This document shows, in pieces, positions 31,074-39,768 of a stretch of 64,000 bases of DNA. A program made the translations under genes and the position numbers. The stretch is from the NCBI RefSeq assembly GCF_000714935.1, contig NZ_JMIR01000007.1:1-64000 (forward strand), written 5' to 3'. The notes beneath the pieces are model-generated. The model was not told where the DNA came from. It ran no database searches and saw only the letters and a list, made by a program, of their open reading frames with translations. Position 1 is the first letter of the stretch; each line of letters opens with the position of its first letter. This DNA comes from Tumebacillus flagellatus. Its GTDB lineage: Bacteria; Bacillota; Bacilli; Tumebacillales; Tumebacillaceae.

Positions 31074-31170
31074 GTTGTGTCACCTCGCCCTCTATTCTAT
31101 CACACTGCATGAAACCTTTCCCCCCGTGGTTCGTAGTACCAATTATCCGAAACATAAGGAGAGATGAATC

Positions 31171-31494
31171 ATGTATGTGTCAGACCGAAACGACCGGTAT
31201 TGGGCGTTGGCGGCGCACTTGTCGATAATCTTGCTGCCGGTCATCGCGCCGCTTGTGATCTTGATCTTGCGGGCGAACTCGCGATTTGTTCGCCATCATG
31301 CGGGGCAGGCGTTGCTGTTTCACATCATCTGGGGCTTGCTGATGATGGTCTCCGGATGGCTGTGCTGGATTCTCATCGGGTTCCCGATGCTCGCGATCTT
31401 CGGTTTGATGGGGATCTGGACGACCCTTCGCGCCGTCTTCGCCGCGTTGAACGAAGAAACGTACCGCTACCCGATTACCGGGAATTGGATGTAG
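31171..31494 (+). CDS. DUF4870-like membrane protein
   Basis: This 107-residue protein has three or four hydrophobic helices. DRYWALAAHLSIIL, LRANSRFVRHHAGQALLFHI and GIWTTLRAVFAALNEETYRYP match the pattern of DUF4870/Tic20-like small membrane proteins. Function unknown. GGAGAG precedes the ATG. Confidence 0.75.
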   Translation: MYVSDRNDRYWALAAHLSIILLPVIAPLVILILRANSRFVRHHAGQALLFHIIWGLLMMVSGWLCWILIGFPMLAIFGLMGIWTTLRAVFAALNEETYRYPITGNWM

Positions 31495-31542
31495 TGCCAA
31501 GGGTCATCCTAACGAGGAACCTTGTGTGAAAGGGGTGTCGTC

Positions 31543-31755
31543 ATGGAAAACAGACAGCAAACGCTCGATACCATTTGGGATGCGCTCGCGGGGATGCCCC
31601 GGATGAAGGTCAACGCCTTGCTCGCTCAGATGGGGCTCGCCAAGACGATGTACGCCAAGCTCGACGACGAACAGGCGAAGAAAATGACGCTCGGCATCCT
31701 CACGCGTTTCGATGACGCCGCGCTGCAGCAAGTCAAGCCGCTCGTCGGAGCGTAA
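31543..31755 (+). CDS. Small helical protein
   Basis: This 70-residue soluble helical protein (QTLDTIWDALAGMPRMKVNALLAQMGLAKTMYAKL) belongs to no family I recognise. The ATG at 31543 is preferred because AAAGGGGTG lies upstream; the longer frame adds seven codons from a GTG. It lies 48 bp after the DUF4870 gene. Confidence 0.55.
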   Translation: MENRQQTLDTIWDALAGMPRMKVNALLAQMGLAKTMYAKLDDEQAKKMTLGILTRFDDAALQQVKPLVGA

Positions 31756-31822
31756 CACAGGGTCAGGAGGCCGCTGCACCCGCACGGCCTCCGCCATTCT
31801 CGTTTCGGGAGGAATGACTCTT

Positions 31823-32068
31823 ATGGAACCTTACGCTTGCCCCTCGTGCCGCAACAAGATGCGGTTTCACATCCTCGACCAACAGCCGGTCTCCGTCAAA
31901 CTCAACCCGCAAACCGGCGACGTGGTCGGGTATATCGACGAACAAGATTTGATGGCGCAACCGTACAAAGGGGAAAAACGCCTCGTGCAATGCGCCGTCT
32001 GCGGGCTGAACGGCGGCGAGCTGCTGTTCGTCAAAGCGGCGCAACGCAGTGAATTTCAAGGCATGTAA
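31823..32068 (+). CDS. Small zinc-ribbon-like protein
   Basis: This 81-residue protein carries two Cys pairs, CPSC near the N-terminus and CAVC about 55 residues later, a likely zinc ribbon. The second ATG (31823) is chosen because GGGAGGA sits 9 bases upstream; the ATG at 31814 would touch it. Function unknown. It ends at a strong terminator. Confidence 0.6.
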   Translation: MEPYACPSCRNKMRFHILDQQPVSVKLNPQTGDVVGYIDEQDLMAQPYKGEKRLVQCAVCGLNGGELLFVKAAQRSEFQGM

Positions 32069-32073
32069 CAGGG

Positions 32074-32121
32074 AGACCGCTCTGCCGTGGTGCTCGTTCC
32101 CGGCGGCAGGCGGTCTTTTTT
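32074..32121 (+). terminator. Terminator of small-gene cluster
   Basis: AGACCGCTCTGCCG pairs with CGGCAGGCGGTCT (one bulge) ahead of six T residues. Confidence 0.85.
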
Positions 32122-32210
32122 GAGCACAACGGACGTATGATTTCGTGGTATACTGAACGGGAACTTGTATCACCTTTTTACAGGTATGGGAAGAGGAGGA
32201 TGAGTCCTCG

Positions 32211-33029
32211 TTGTTCAAGCATCTGTTTGCAATCCTGTTCCGTCCCGGACGCACGCTCGATACCTTGCTTGAAGAGCGCGACCTTCGCCGTTCCCGTTCG
32301 ACGACGTGGTTGTTGATCGGGCTGAACGTGCTGGTTCTGTTCGTGTTGGCGGTGTTCTTGCTTCGATTTGTCGACCGCAATCACGAACCGTATTTCTACT
32401 TGGAAGAAGAGCTGTTGGCGCATCAAGCGATGTGGGTGATCTTTGGCGGATGGATTGCGGCCGGCTTCTTGCAAGCGGTGCTTGCGCTTGGCTTGGGTCG
32501 GGTGGTTTTTTCTTGGATCGTGCGCGTCGGGTTGCAGATTTCCGCGCATCGGCGCTACCCCTCCGACCCTCTCATGCGCAAGGAAAACGCCCGTTTGCTG
32601 CGCTTGATTCATCCGTACACCGCATGGCTGACCCAATGGCCGAAGATGGCGGCGATCATGCTTGCGCCGTTGCTTTTGCTCTTGCCGGGGTTTGCGATGT
32701 TCCTGAACCCGGAGGAGCCGGTCAACCTCGCACCGGAGGCGTTGACAGCGACGTTTTGGGTGTGGATCGGCTTGTGGGTGCTCTTGGCGTTGGTGCAGCT
32801 CGGGATGACGATCTACTTGGTCATCGCGCGCACGCTCGCCATTCAGAAAATTTACGGGATTGGCGCGGGTCAGGCATTTTGGGGCCCGCTGCTGGTGTAT
32901 GTGATCCTGTACTTTGCCGCCGGAATCATCTATTTGTTTTGCGTGCTGTTGACGCATCTCTTACACGGCGGCGGGGGGCCGGTTGAGCCCGGTTTCGCCC
33001 CGGATTTCAGCCCTCATCTCGGAATCTAA
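32211..33029 (+). CDS. Yip1-like membrane protein 1
   Basis: This 272-residue protein has five or six membrane helices and the pattern of Yip1/YIP-like bacterial proteins. Its start FKHLFAILFRPGRTLDTLLEERDLRRS closely resembles the next gene's MFNILFKPRVTIDKLLAERNMKRS, and ARLLRLIHPYTAWL and AIQKIYGIGAGQAFWGPLLVY also recur. TTG start with GAGGAGG about 11 bases upstream. The 22-bp spacing to the next gene indicates one operon; tandem copies probably work together. Confidence 0.65.
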   Translation: MFKHLFAILFRPGRTLDTLLEERDLRRSRSTTWLLIGLNVLVLFVLAVFLLRFVDRNHEPYFYLEEELLAHQAMWVIFGGWIAAGFLQAVLALGLGRVVFSWIVRVGLQISAHRRYPSDPLMRKENARLLRLIHPYTAWLTQWPKMAAIMLAPLLLLLPGFAMFLNPEEPVNLAPEALTATFWVWIGLWVLLALVQLGMTIYLVIARTLAIQKIYGIGAGQAFWGPLLVYVILYFAAGIIYLFCVLLTHLLHGGGGPVEPGFAPDFSPHLGI

Positions 33030-33050
33030 TTCAGGAGGTTTTTCGCTCTT

Positions 33051-33806
33051 ATGTCCGACATGTTCAACATTCTGTTCAAACCGCGCGTGACGATCGACAA
33101 ACTGCTCGCCGAACGCAACATGAAGCGTTCGTGGCAAGCGACGTGGTGGATCACCGGCGTGACCGTGCTGTTCAATTTGCTTTTGTATTTGCTGGGCGGT
33201 GAGAAGATTCTCGCTCCTTATCAGAGGTTTGCCGATGCGTTTGGGTGGGATTTTTCGCAAAACGGCAGAGTCGGTATGGTCCTCGGGTTTTGGGTTTTGT
33301 CGGCGATCTATCAGGTGATCTTCATGGTGCTCAGCCGCTTCTGGTTCGCTTGGTATGTGCGGATGGGGATTCGCATGGTCGGCGGCCCGTCCTATGCGCA
33401 ACTTTCTCCGGAAGAGAAGGGGGAGCAGGCGCGTCTCGTGCAACTGATTCATCCGTACACGTACACGATCATGCTGATCGGGAGCATCCTCGGCGGTCTG
33501 CTGACGCTGGCGGTCTTGCCGAGCGCGCCCTCGTTTGGCACGCAGCCGGACGCGACCCACTTGGTCGCGACGATGCTGGGCAGTTCGGTGTCGTCTCTGA
33601 TCTCCTTGGGTTCGATTGCGTACTGCATCGTCCTGCGTGTGTTCGCGATCCGCAAAATCTACGGCGTCTCCGGCGCCAAGGCGTTCTGGGGTCCGTTTAT
33701 TCCGTACGCGATTACGTATTTCCTGATCTTCTTGGTCATCATCGCGGCGGTTGTGATCCTCACGTTGCTCGCAGCCAGCTTCTTCCACGGGCTCGAAGGC
33801 CTCTAA
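33051..33806 (+). CDS. Yip1-like membrane protein 2
   Basis: This 251-residue paralogue of the preceding gene has five to six membrane helices and shares RLVQLIHPYTYT and AIRKIYGVSGAKAFWGPFIPY. The fold is of the Yip1 type, whose bacterial members are mostly uncharacterised permease-like or scaffold proteins. CAGGAGG precedes the ATG. Confidence 0.65.
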   Translation: MSDMFNILFKPRVTIDKLLAERNMKRSWQATWWITGVTVLFNLLLYLLGGEKILAPYQRFADAFGWDFSQNGRVGMVLGFWVLSAIYQVIFMVLSRFWFAWYVRMGIRMVGGPSYAQLSPEEKGEQARLVQLIHPYTYTIMLIGSILGGLLTLAVLPSAPSFGTQPDATHLVATMLGSSVSSLISLGSIAYCIVLRVFAIRKIYGVSGAKAFWGPFIPYAITYFLIFLVIIAAVVILTLLAASFFHGLEGL

Positions 33807-33811
33807 ATCTC

Positions 33812-33848
33812 AAAAAAAACCGCTCGGTGCGCTACCGGGCGGTTTTTT
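33812..33848. terminator. Bidirectional terminator
   Basis: AACCGCTCGGT / ACCGGGCGGTT (one wobble) with A8 and T6 flanks. It lies across the 3' end of the LysR gene, serving both convergent genes. Confidence 0.85.
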
Positions 33849-34737
33849 GTGTGTGAAAGTGGTCGTGCGTGATCGTGAGAAACGCACGCATCGCCGGAGA
33901 GATCCACTTGCTTTTGTGATAGAGCAAAATCGTGTGTACATCGACCGCACTCCCCGCCCACGGCAAGGCGACGAGGCGGTTGTCGGCGAGTTCGTTTTGG
34001 ATGACGACTTGCGGCAGTTGGGCGAGACCGATGCCCGTGATCACGCACTGCTTGATCGCTTCCAGCGACCCGAACTCCAATTGCTGGTCAAGGTAGATGC
34101 CGACGGCGTTCAACTGCTGTTCAAACAGGGTGCGGTACGTGCAGCCGACTTCGGTGAGAAACAGCGTCTCGTCTTTGAGATCGTGCGGGTAGACCGCTTT
34201 GCGTGCGGCGAGCGGATGCTGCGGCGGCGCAATCAAGCAGATCGGCTCCGGCATCAGCACTTCCGCGTGCAAGTCGTTGCCCTCCGGCTTCTCTTCGTCG
34301 AGCAAAAACGCCAGATCGAGTTCGCCGCTGCGCACTTGTTGGCGCAGCTGCCAGCAGAGGCCGGGGCGGAGCACGATCTTGACGGTGGGGTGCTGGCGGC
34401 GAAATTCCTGCAACAGCGGCGGCAGGCGAAACGCGCACAGCGATTCCGGCGCGCCGATTGTCAGCGTCCCTTGCGGAACTTGCGCTTCGAGAAGTTCGGA
34501 TTTGGCAGTTTCCACGAGCTTTTGAATTTCCACGACGAACGGCAACAACCGCGTGCCCGCCTCGGTCAGCACGATGCGCTTGCCGAGGCGGTTGAACAGT
34601 TGGACGCCCAGCTCTTCTTCCAACGCTTGAATCTGGGCGGTGACGCTCGATTGCGCGTAGCCGAGCAGTTCGGCGGCGCGGGTGAACCCTTTGACTTCGG
34701 CGACCACTCTGAACGTGTTGAGATGACGAAGTTCCAT
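33832..34737 (-). CDS. LysR-family regulator
   Basis: This 301-residue protein is a typical LysR regulator: N-terminal winged helix (MELRHLNTFRVVAEVKGFTRAAELLGYAQSSVTAQI) and periplasmic-binding-like effector domain (LTIGAPESLCAFRLPPLLQEFRR). It lies 18 bp downstream of fchA on the same strand, so it is probably cotranscribed with folD-fchA and not divergent from its target as usual. Target and co-inducer unknown. Confidence 0.9.
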   Translation of the reverse strand: MELRHLNTFRVVAEVKGFTRAAELLGYAQSSVTAQIQALEEELGVQLFNRLGKRIVLTEAGTRLLPFVVEIQKLVETAKSELLEAQVPQGTLTIGAPESLCAFRLPPLLQEFRRQHPTVKIVLRPGLCWQLRQQVRSGELDLAFLLDEEKPEGNDLHAEVLMPEPICLIAPPQHPLAARKAVYPHDLKDETLFLTEVGCTYRTLFEQQLNAVGIYLDQQLEFGSLEAIKQCVITGIGLAQLPQVVIQNELADNRLVALPWAGSAVDVHTILLYHKSKWISPAMRAFLTITHDHFHTQKTAR

Positions 34738-34755
34738 CCGTTTGGCGTCCTCAGG

Positions 34756-35391
34756 CTACGCGAGACGCGCGCGGACGGCGGTGACGACCGACAGGCGCAG
34801 AGCCGTCACATCCGATTCGATCCGGTTGCGGGCGGCGGTGAACGATGCTTTCTGGTCGAGGTCTTTCAGTCCGGGCAAGTTGATGTCGACCGTCAGCAAG
34901 GCCGATTGCGCGGCTGCTTCCAACAGAAAAGCGGCGACCCCGAGGTCGGAGATGACGTTTTTGTTCGCGGTTTCGGCGATCGACTGCGACGTTTGCAGCG
35001 CGTCGCGGCACAGTTCGGCGAGGCGAAGCGGAACTTCGGTCGCCGAAATCGCGGCGGCTTGCAGCGCTTGCGAGCGGGACGCTTTTTGCTCCTCGGTGTC
35101 TTTGGGGAGTTTGAGCGCGCTCATATAGGTGTCAAACGACTTCATGTCCGCTTCCAAGAGCTCGTCGCATTCGCGGATGTTGGCGGACATTTGCGAAGCG
35201 ACGGTTTGCATCGCGGGCTCCAGTTCGGCGAATTTCGCGCCTTGAGTGAGGTTGGCGACCATCGACGTCATGGAAGCACCCAGTGCGGCCGCCAGCGCGG
35301 CGACGCTGCCGCCGCCCGGCGTGTGCGAATTCGATGCGGCTGCCGTCAAAAACGTGCGAATCGGTTGGTCAAACGTCGTGGAAGTGGTCAT
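34756..35391 (-). CDS. fchA: Folate cyclodeaminase/cyclohydrolase
   Basis: This 211-residue protein belongs to the formiminotransferase-cyclodeaminase family: TPGGGSVAALAAALGASMTSMVANLT is the conserved N-terminal Gly-rich helix. FchA makes 5,10-methenyl-THF or hydrolyses it to 10-formyl-THF. The gene overlaps folD by 4 bp, so translation is coupled. Pairing a stand-alone cyclohydrolase with a FolD whose cyclohydrolase residues are altered suggests a split of the two activities between two proteins. Confidence 0.85.
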   Translation of the reverse strand: MTTSTTFDQPIRTFLTAAASNSHTPGGGSVAALAAALGASMTSMVANLTQGAKFAELEPAMQTVASQMSANIRECDELLEADMKSFDTYMSALKLPKDTEEQKASRSQALQAAAISATEVPLRLAELCRDALQTSQSIAETANKNVISDLGVAAFLLEAAAQSALLTVDINLPGLKDLDQKASFTAARNRIESDVTALRLSVVTAVRARLA

Positions 35392-36254
35392 CGTGTGCGT
35401 TCCTCCTCGCGGGATGCTTGCAAGTTCATGGCGGTCATCAAATTGGCGAACAGTTGGGCGGTCGTGACGGTGCCCACTCCGCCCGGCGTCGGCGTCATCG
35501 CGGCGACATGATCGAGCACTTCCGGTTGCGCATCGCCGACGATGGAACCGTCCTCCGTTTCGTTGATGCCCGCGTCGATCAGCACGAGATTCTCATGCAC
35601 CATCTCCGGACGAATCAAGTTGGCGCGTCCGACGGCGACGAACGCCAGGTCAGCTTGCTTCAAATGAACGGAGAGGTCGGGCGTTTTGGAGTGGCAAGCG
35701 GTGACGGTTGCTTTTTCCCGCAGCAACAGGTGCAACAGCGGTTTGCCGACCGTTTCGCCGATTCCGACGAGAGCGACGTGTTTGCCCGCGACGTTGTACC
35801 CGTAATGTTTCGCCAGCGCCAAGCAGGCCAGCGGCGTTGCCGGATAGAGGCCCGGCGTGCCGGTGACGACGGCGAGCAAGTTCGTCGGCGTCAGGCCGTC
35901 GACGTCCTTGAGCGGAGAGATCGCCGAGATGATGCGTTCCTTGTTGAGATGCTTCGGCAGCGGGAGTTCCAGCATGATCCCGTGCACATCCGGGGCTTTG
36001 TTCAAGTTGTCGAGCACGGAGAGCAGAAATTCTTCCGAGACGTGGGCGGGAAGTTTGTGCAGTTCATAGTCGATCCCGAGTTTGTCTGCGGCACGCCCCT
36101 TGGCTTCTGCGTAGTACAGAGATGCCGGGTCGCCTTCCACGATCACAGTCGCCATGCGCGGCTCGATTCCGCGCGCTTTCCACGCGTCTGTTTGCGCGAG
36201 GATGTCTTGGCGGATGAGGTCTGCAAGTTCCTTGCCTTTCATCGGCTTCGTCAT
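35388..36254 (-). CDS. folD: FolD-family methylene-THF dehydrogenase, variant motifs
   Basis: This 288-residue protein belongs to the bifunctional methylene-THF dehydrogenase/cyclohydrolase family by length and layout: Tyr and Lys in SLYYAEAKGRAADKLGI, Asp in LKDVDGLTP, and a Rossmann domain. Three hallmark motifs differ: VQLPLP reads LELPLP (the Gln used in cyclohydrolase chemistry is Glu), GRSxxVGxP reads GIGETVGKP (the usual NADP-phosphate binders are gone), and PGGVGPMT reads PGGVGTVT. I infer a dehydrogenase with weak or no cyclohydrolase, perhaps NAD-dependent. AGGAGG lies 14 bases upstream of the ATG. Confidence 0.8.
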   Translation of the reverse strand: MTKPMKGKELADLIRQDILAQTDAWKARGIEPRMATVIVEGDPASLYYAEAKGRAADKLGIDYELHKLPAHVSEEFLLSVLDNLNKAPDVHGIMLELPLPKHLNKERIISAISPLKDVDGLTPTNLLAVVTGTPGLYPATPLACLALAKHYGYNVAGKHVALVGIGETVGKPLLHLLLREKATVTACHSKTPDLSVHLKQADLAFVAVGRANLIRPEMVHENLVLIDAGINETEDGSIVGDAQPEVLDHVAAMTPTPGGVGTVTTAQLFANLMTAMNLQASREEERTR

Positions 36255-36273
36255 GAAATTTCGAACCTCCTAA

Positions 36274-36318
36274 AATCTCGAACATTAGAGCGACTCTTTC
36301 ATTTGAACGTTCGATATT
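36274..36318 (-). promoter_or_regulatory. PurBox-like inverted pair before folD
   Basis: AATCTCGAACATT (36274-36286) and AACGTTCGATATT (36306-36318) are inverted CGAAC boxes, each matching the Bacillus PurBox (AWWWCCGAACWWT) with two mismatches, 19 bases apart. A third TCGAAC core lies in the ribosome site region. folD is in the PurR regulon of B. subtilis, so purine control is plausible. The boxes lie downstream of the promoter start point. Confidence 0.5.
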
Positions 36319-36331
36319 TGATATGATTTAG

Positions 36332-36360
36332 ATTATACCAATGCCAAAAGCCGCTGTCGA
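36332..36360 (-). promoter_or_regulatory. folD promoter
   Basis: On the minus strand TCGACA (36355-36360) is followed after exactly 17 bases by TATAAT (36332-36337) with an extended TG upstream. This is the best sigma-A promoter in the window, about 78 bases before the folD ATG. The rest of the gap to the next gene (36361-36633) shows TTGACA at 36457-36462 as a possible -35 for the glycosyltransferase gene, and no other gene. Confidence 0.75.
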
Positions 36361-36633
36361 GTCCTAGAAAAAGCGAATGTCGTACTTTGTAAAATCTTTG
36401 TGAATACCGGAAGTGCGATGGAGTTTCTTCCTATTAAGAATAGGTCGAACGCCTCGTTGACACTTTGTCAGGATGGTGGTAACGTTACAGTATAAGAGAA
36501 CTTCGTAAATTTTCTGAGAATCGGCAGGCGTTGCATTGCGAACGCTTGTATTTTTATACCTGTAGGAGAAAGCGGTTTCATAGGATGAGAGACTGTGAGA
36601 GCGGCAGATCAGATGAGCAGAGGAGGGGGCAGC

Positions 36634-38277
36634 ATGCGGGGGGCGACGGGAGCAGTTCGCATCGGCTATGTTGGAGGGCAGTCCAAGCGGCGCTATGAAC
36701 GGGTGATTCAGGGGTGGGCCAAGAGTTTGAGTGAAGAGGTGGAACTGGTCACCATCCCTCCGTTTGCGTTTATGAAGTTGTTCGGCGGCTCGATCCAGCA
36801 TTGGATTCAATGCCTGCCGGAGTCGCTGCCTTTTTTGAGTGAAGGGTTGGAGCGTTTGGGACGGCAGTACGGGTTGGACGTTTGGTATGTGAACGTGCCG
36901 ATGCTCGCGCCCTATTTAATGATGGCTCGCAATTACGGGCAGTTGGATCTCGGGTTTCTGCTTGTCGCGCATTCCGCCGGTTCGGAAGCGTGGTTGCGGC
37001 AGTGGACCGGTGTCGCGCCGTGGATCACGGAGCGCGACGTGTTGGTTGCCGGCACCAAATCGGTGAAGCAAGCGCTGTTGAACGTTTCGGCGCAATTTGC
37101 GGGCGCGATTGAAGTGCCGCCTTGCCTCGCCGTTGCGGAGAACGGAGCGTCGGGATCGCCGACCGGCTTGCAGTTGCTCGCCGTCGGCGTCGACGAGGGC
37201 AAAAACATCGAAGCCTTGCTCGATTGCTTCGCCGCCGTTCGCACACGAGTGCCGCAAGCGCACTTGACGCTGCTCGGTGAATTCGGCGTGCGGGCGAAAG
37301 CGGCGGCACAAGCGCTGCAGACGGCAGCGCGGGGCGGCGGCGTCAGCACCGCCCCGCCGTCGAGCCTGTTGGAATCGTGGGCGCGCACCGTAGCGTTTTC
37401 GTTTGCCAAGCTGTTTTCCGCGCCGACGTCCGCCGAATCGCTCGATGCGCTGGAAGCGGCGGAAGTGGAGCGGGCGCGCCTGCGCGTGATGGAACTCGCG
37501 CAAGAGCGGGGGTTGGCGGACGGCGTGGACTTCTCCGTCCCGGCGACGGAAGAAGCGCGGGACGGGTACTTTGCGGGGGCGGACGTGCTGATCGATTTCT
37601 CGACCGACCCGGGCGAGACGCTCGGCTTACACCTGCTCCAAGCCAAAGCCTGCGGGTTGCCGGTCGTCTGCACGCGCTGGAACGGCTTTGGCGAACTGGT
37701 GGAGTCGGACGGGGACGGATGGCTTGTGGACGTGAAATGGGACGAGGAAGATCCCGGCCCGATCGTCGATCTGCAAGGTGCGGCCGACGCGATCGTCGCG
37801 ATGCTCCTCGACCGCGAGCGGCGGGAACGCCTGTCGCAGCGGGCGAAGGAGCGCGTACGCCTCTACGACAGCGCTTTGCGGATGCCGCGCGTCACAGCGG
37901 CGTTGCAAGAAGCGGGCGACCATACCGTAGAGTGGGACCGTTTGGTCAAATGGTCGGAGCAAATCGAACAGGTGGACGACGCGCCGGAACACGCAGGTCC
38001 GCTGAATCCGGTCGAGCACAGCTTGTTCTCGCGCTCCGACATGGAAGTGCGCCGTTCAGTCGCCAACGCGGTGCACCATCTGGCGGTCACGCCGCTCGGC
38101 CATCTCGGGCACATCTACAACCTGGCAAACTTGGAAGGCGTGGATTGGCTTGACGAAACGCCGCTGTCGGTGCTGACCGGCGGGACGAAAGTGCCGCTCG
38201 CGGAATGGTACGCCAAAGTTCGAAACATCATCGGACACTATGCAGGCCGCGCGTCTGTCGATCTGTCCGCTAAATAG
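36634..38277 (+). CDS. GT4-like glycosyltransferase
   Basis: This 547-residue protein ends in a glycosyltransferase family 4-type domain: VDFSVPATEEARDGYFAGADVLIDFSTDPGETLGLHLLQAKACGLPVVCTRWNGFGELV gives the nucleotide-sugar site with the ExxG-type motif, followed by the usual C-terminal helices. The first 250 residues form the acceptor domain. The C-terminal 100 residues beyond the core are extra. The start ATG at 36634 has AGGAGGGGG 6 bases upstream. The acceptor is unknown; it is a single-gene unit. Confidence 0.75.
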   Translation: MRGATGAVRIGYVGGQSKRRYERVIQGWAKSLSEEVELVTIPPFAFMKLFGGSIQHWIQCLPESLPFLSEGLERLGRQYGLDVWYVNVPMLAPYLMMARNYGQLDLGFLLVAHSAGSEAWLRQWTGVAPWITERDVLVAGTKSVKQALLNVSAQFAGAIEVPPCLAVAENGASGSPTGLQLLAVGVDEGKNIEALLDCFAAVRTRVPQAHLTLLGEFGVRAKAAAQALQTAARGGGVSTAPPSSLLESWARTVAFSFAKLFSAPTSAESLDALEAAEVERARLRVMELAQERGLADGVDFSVPATEEARDGYFAGADVLIDFSTDPGETLGLHLLQAKACGLPVVCTRWNGFGELVESDGDGWLVDVKWDEEDPGPIVDLQGAADAIVAMLLDRERRERLSQRAKERVRLYDSALRMPRVTAALQEAGDHTVEWDRLVKWSEQIEQVDDAPEHAGPLNPVEHSLFSRSDMEVRRSVANAVHHLAVTPLGHLGHIYNLANLEGVDWLDETPLSVLTGGTKVPLAEWYAKVRNIIGHYAGRASVDLSAK

Positions 38278-38291
38278 AGCAAGAGAATGTG

Positions 38292-38323
38292 AAAAAAGCT
38301 CCGCACACACGCGGGGCTTTTTT
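38292..38323 (+). terminator. Terminator of glycosyltransferase gene
   Basis: AAAAAAGCTCCGC / GCGGGGCTTTTTT (one wobble, loop ACACAC). Confidence 0.9.
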
Positions 38324-38440
38324 ATTTTCACGTCTGCGCGAACCCAAAATGATCGAAGATACCGATGGGGTCGATCAGTTTTATCTCTTTCCCCTATCCC
38401 AAGGCTTCGTGCTACACTCTGTACGAGGAGGGGAATTTCC

Positions 38441-39721
38441 ATGAGTCAATCGCAAACACAAACGCAATCTCAACCCAAAGTCTTGCAAAAAACGATCAAA
38501 CTCCCGCAGTTGGTCGCTCTCTATATCGGGGCCGTGCTCGGCTCCGGGGTGTTGCTCGTGCCGGGCCTCGCCGCGGAAATCGCCGGCCCCGCTTCGCTGC
38601 TCGCCTGGGGGTTGATGACGATCCTCGTGCTGCCGATGGGGCTGACGATGGGCTTGTTGTCGTCCCGCTTTCCGAACGCGGGCGGCGTTTCGCATTTCGT
38701 CACGCGGGCGTTCGGGGAGCGCTGGGGCACGATGGTCGGGTGGTTTTTTCTGCTTTCGGTGCCGCTGGGCGTTCCCATCAATGCGCTGACGGCGTCCGGC
38801 TATCTGGCGGCGGTCTTTCACATGACCGATTTGCAGCAAGCCTTGGTGGCGGGCGTCATCGTGCTGCTCGCGCTCGGCATCAACCGCCTCGGCATGAAAG
38901 TGGCGGGCCAAGTGCAAGTGGCGGTCGTCGCGGCGATTCTCGTCGTGTTGGTCGGCGCGTTCGCCGGGTCGGTGCCGCATTGGGAGACGGCGCATCTGCA
39001 ACCGTTTCTGCCGCACGGCTGGTGGAGCGTTGGGGAAGTGGCGGCGATTCTGTTCTGGTGCTTCATCGGCTGGGAAGCGGTCTCGCATATGTCGGAAGAG
39101 TTCGTCGACCCGGAGAAGACGGCGATTCGCGGCGTGTTGCTCGCCGTCGGCGCAGTCGGAGCGCTCTACCTCATGGCGGCGATTGCGACCGTCTTGACCG
39201 GCAGTTACGGCGGAAACGACACCGTCGCGGCGCTCTCCCGCGTCATTCAGCAGATCCTCGGACCGGTCGGCGGCTTGCTCGCGGCGGTCACGGCGGCTTT
39301 TATCTGCACGGCGACGGCGATCGCGTATACGGGAGCGGCGGCGCGCGTCGGTTTGGCGCTCGCCCGCCAAGGCAAGGCCCCGAAGTGGTTCGCCCGCGTC
39401 GATGAAAAAAGAAACACACCCGCGGGAACGCTTTTGTTCCTCGGGATTTGCTACCTCGTCGTGTTGGTGTTGTACGCGGGCGGACTGATTTCCATCAAAG
39501 TGCTGATTCAACTGCCCAACGCGACGTTCATCGCAACGTATCTCGGCGGATGCCTCGCCGGTGTGCGCTTGTTGCGCGATCACAAATGGGGGTTGCGCTG
39601 TGCGTGGATTTCGCTGCTCATGACGATTGCGGTCGTTCCGTTTCTCGGGTGGGCGGTGTTGTACCCGTTGACGATTGCGTGCGTTGTTCTTTACCAAACC
39701 AAAAAAGTCATAACTAAATGA
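38441..39721 (+). CDS. APC-superfamily amino acid permease
   Basis: This 426-residue protein has about 12 membrane helices and the APC signature near the start (LVALYIGAVLGSGVLLVPGLAAEIAGPASLLAW). The overall pattern, including FPNAGGVSHFVTRAFGERWG and IGWEAVSHMSEEF, resembles YjeH-type exporters of methionine and branched-chain amino acids. The N-terminal 15 residues are Gln/Ser/Thr-rich. ATG at 38441 follows GAGGAGGGG. Direction of transport cannot be read from sequence. Confidence 0.8.
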   Translation: MSQSQTQTQSQPKVLQKTIKLPQLVALYIGAVLGSGVLLVPGLAAEIAGPASLLAWGLMTILVLPMGLTMGLLSSRFPNAGGVSHFVTRAFGERWGTMVGWFFLLSVPLGVPINALTASGYLAAVFHMTDLQQALVAGVIVLLALGINRLGMKVAGQVQVAVVAAILVVLVGAFAGSVPHWETAHLQPFLPHGWWSVGEVAAILFWCFIGWEAVSHMSEEFVDPEKTAIRGVLLAVGAVGALYLMAAIATVLTGSYGGNDTVAALSRVIQQILGPVGGLLAAVTAAFICTATAIAYTGAAARVGLALARQGKAPKWFARVDEKRNTPAGTLLFLGICYLVVLVLYAGGLISIKVLIQLPNATFIATYLGGCLAGVRLLRDHKWGLRCAWISLLMTIAVVPFLGWAVLYPLTIACVVLYQTKKVITK

Positions 39722-39730
39722 AAAATCAAA

Positions 39731-39762
39731 AAAAGCGTTTGGGAGAGATCCCAAACGCTTTT
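39731..39762. terminator. Bidirectional terminator
   Basis: A perfect 13-bp stem (AAAAGCGTTTGGG / CCCAAACGCTTTT, loop AGAGAT) between convergent genes. Confidence 0.85.
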
Positions 39763-39768
39763 GCCATT

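Noticed and set aside
33847-35511. 554-codon open frame on the plus strand
   Set aside because: Antisense to lysR, fchA and part of folD.
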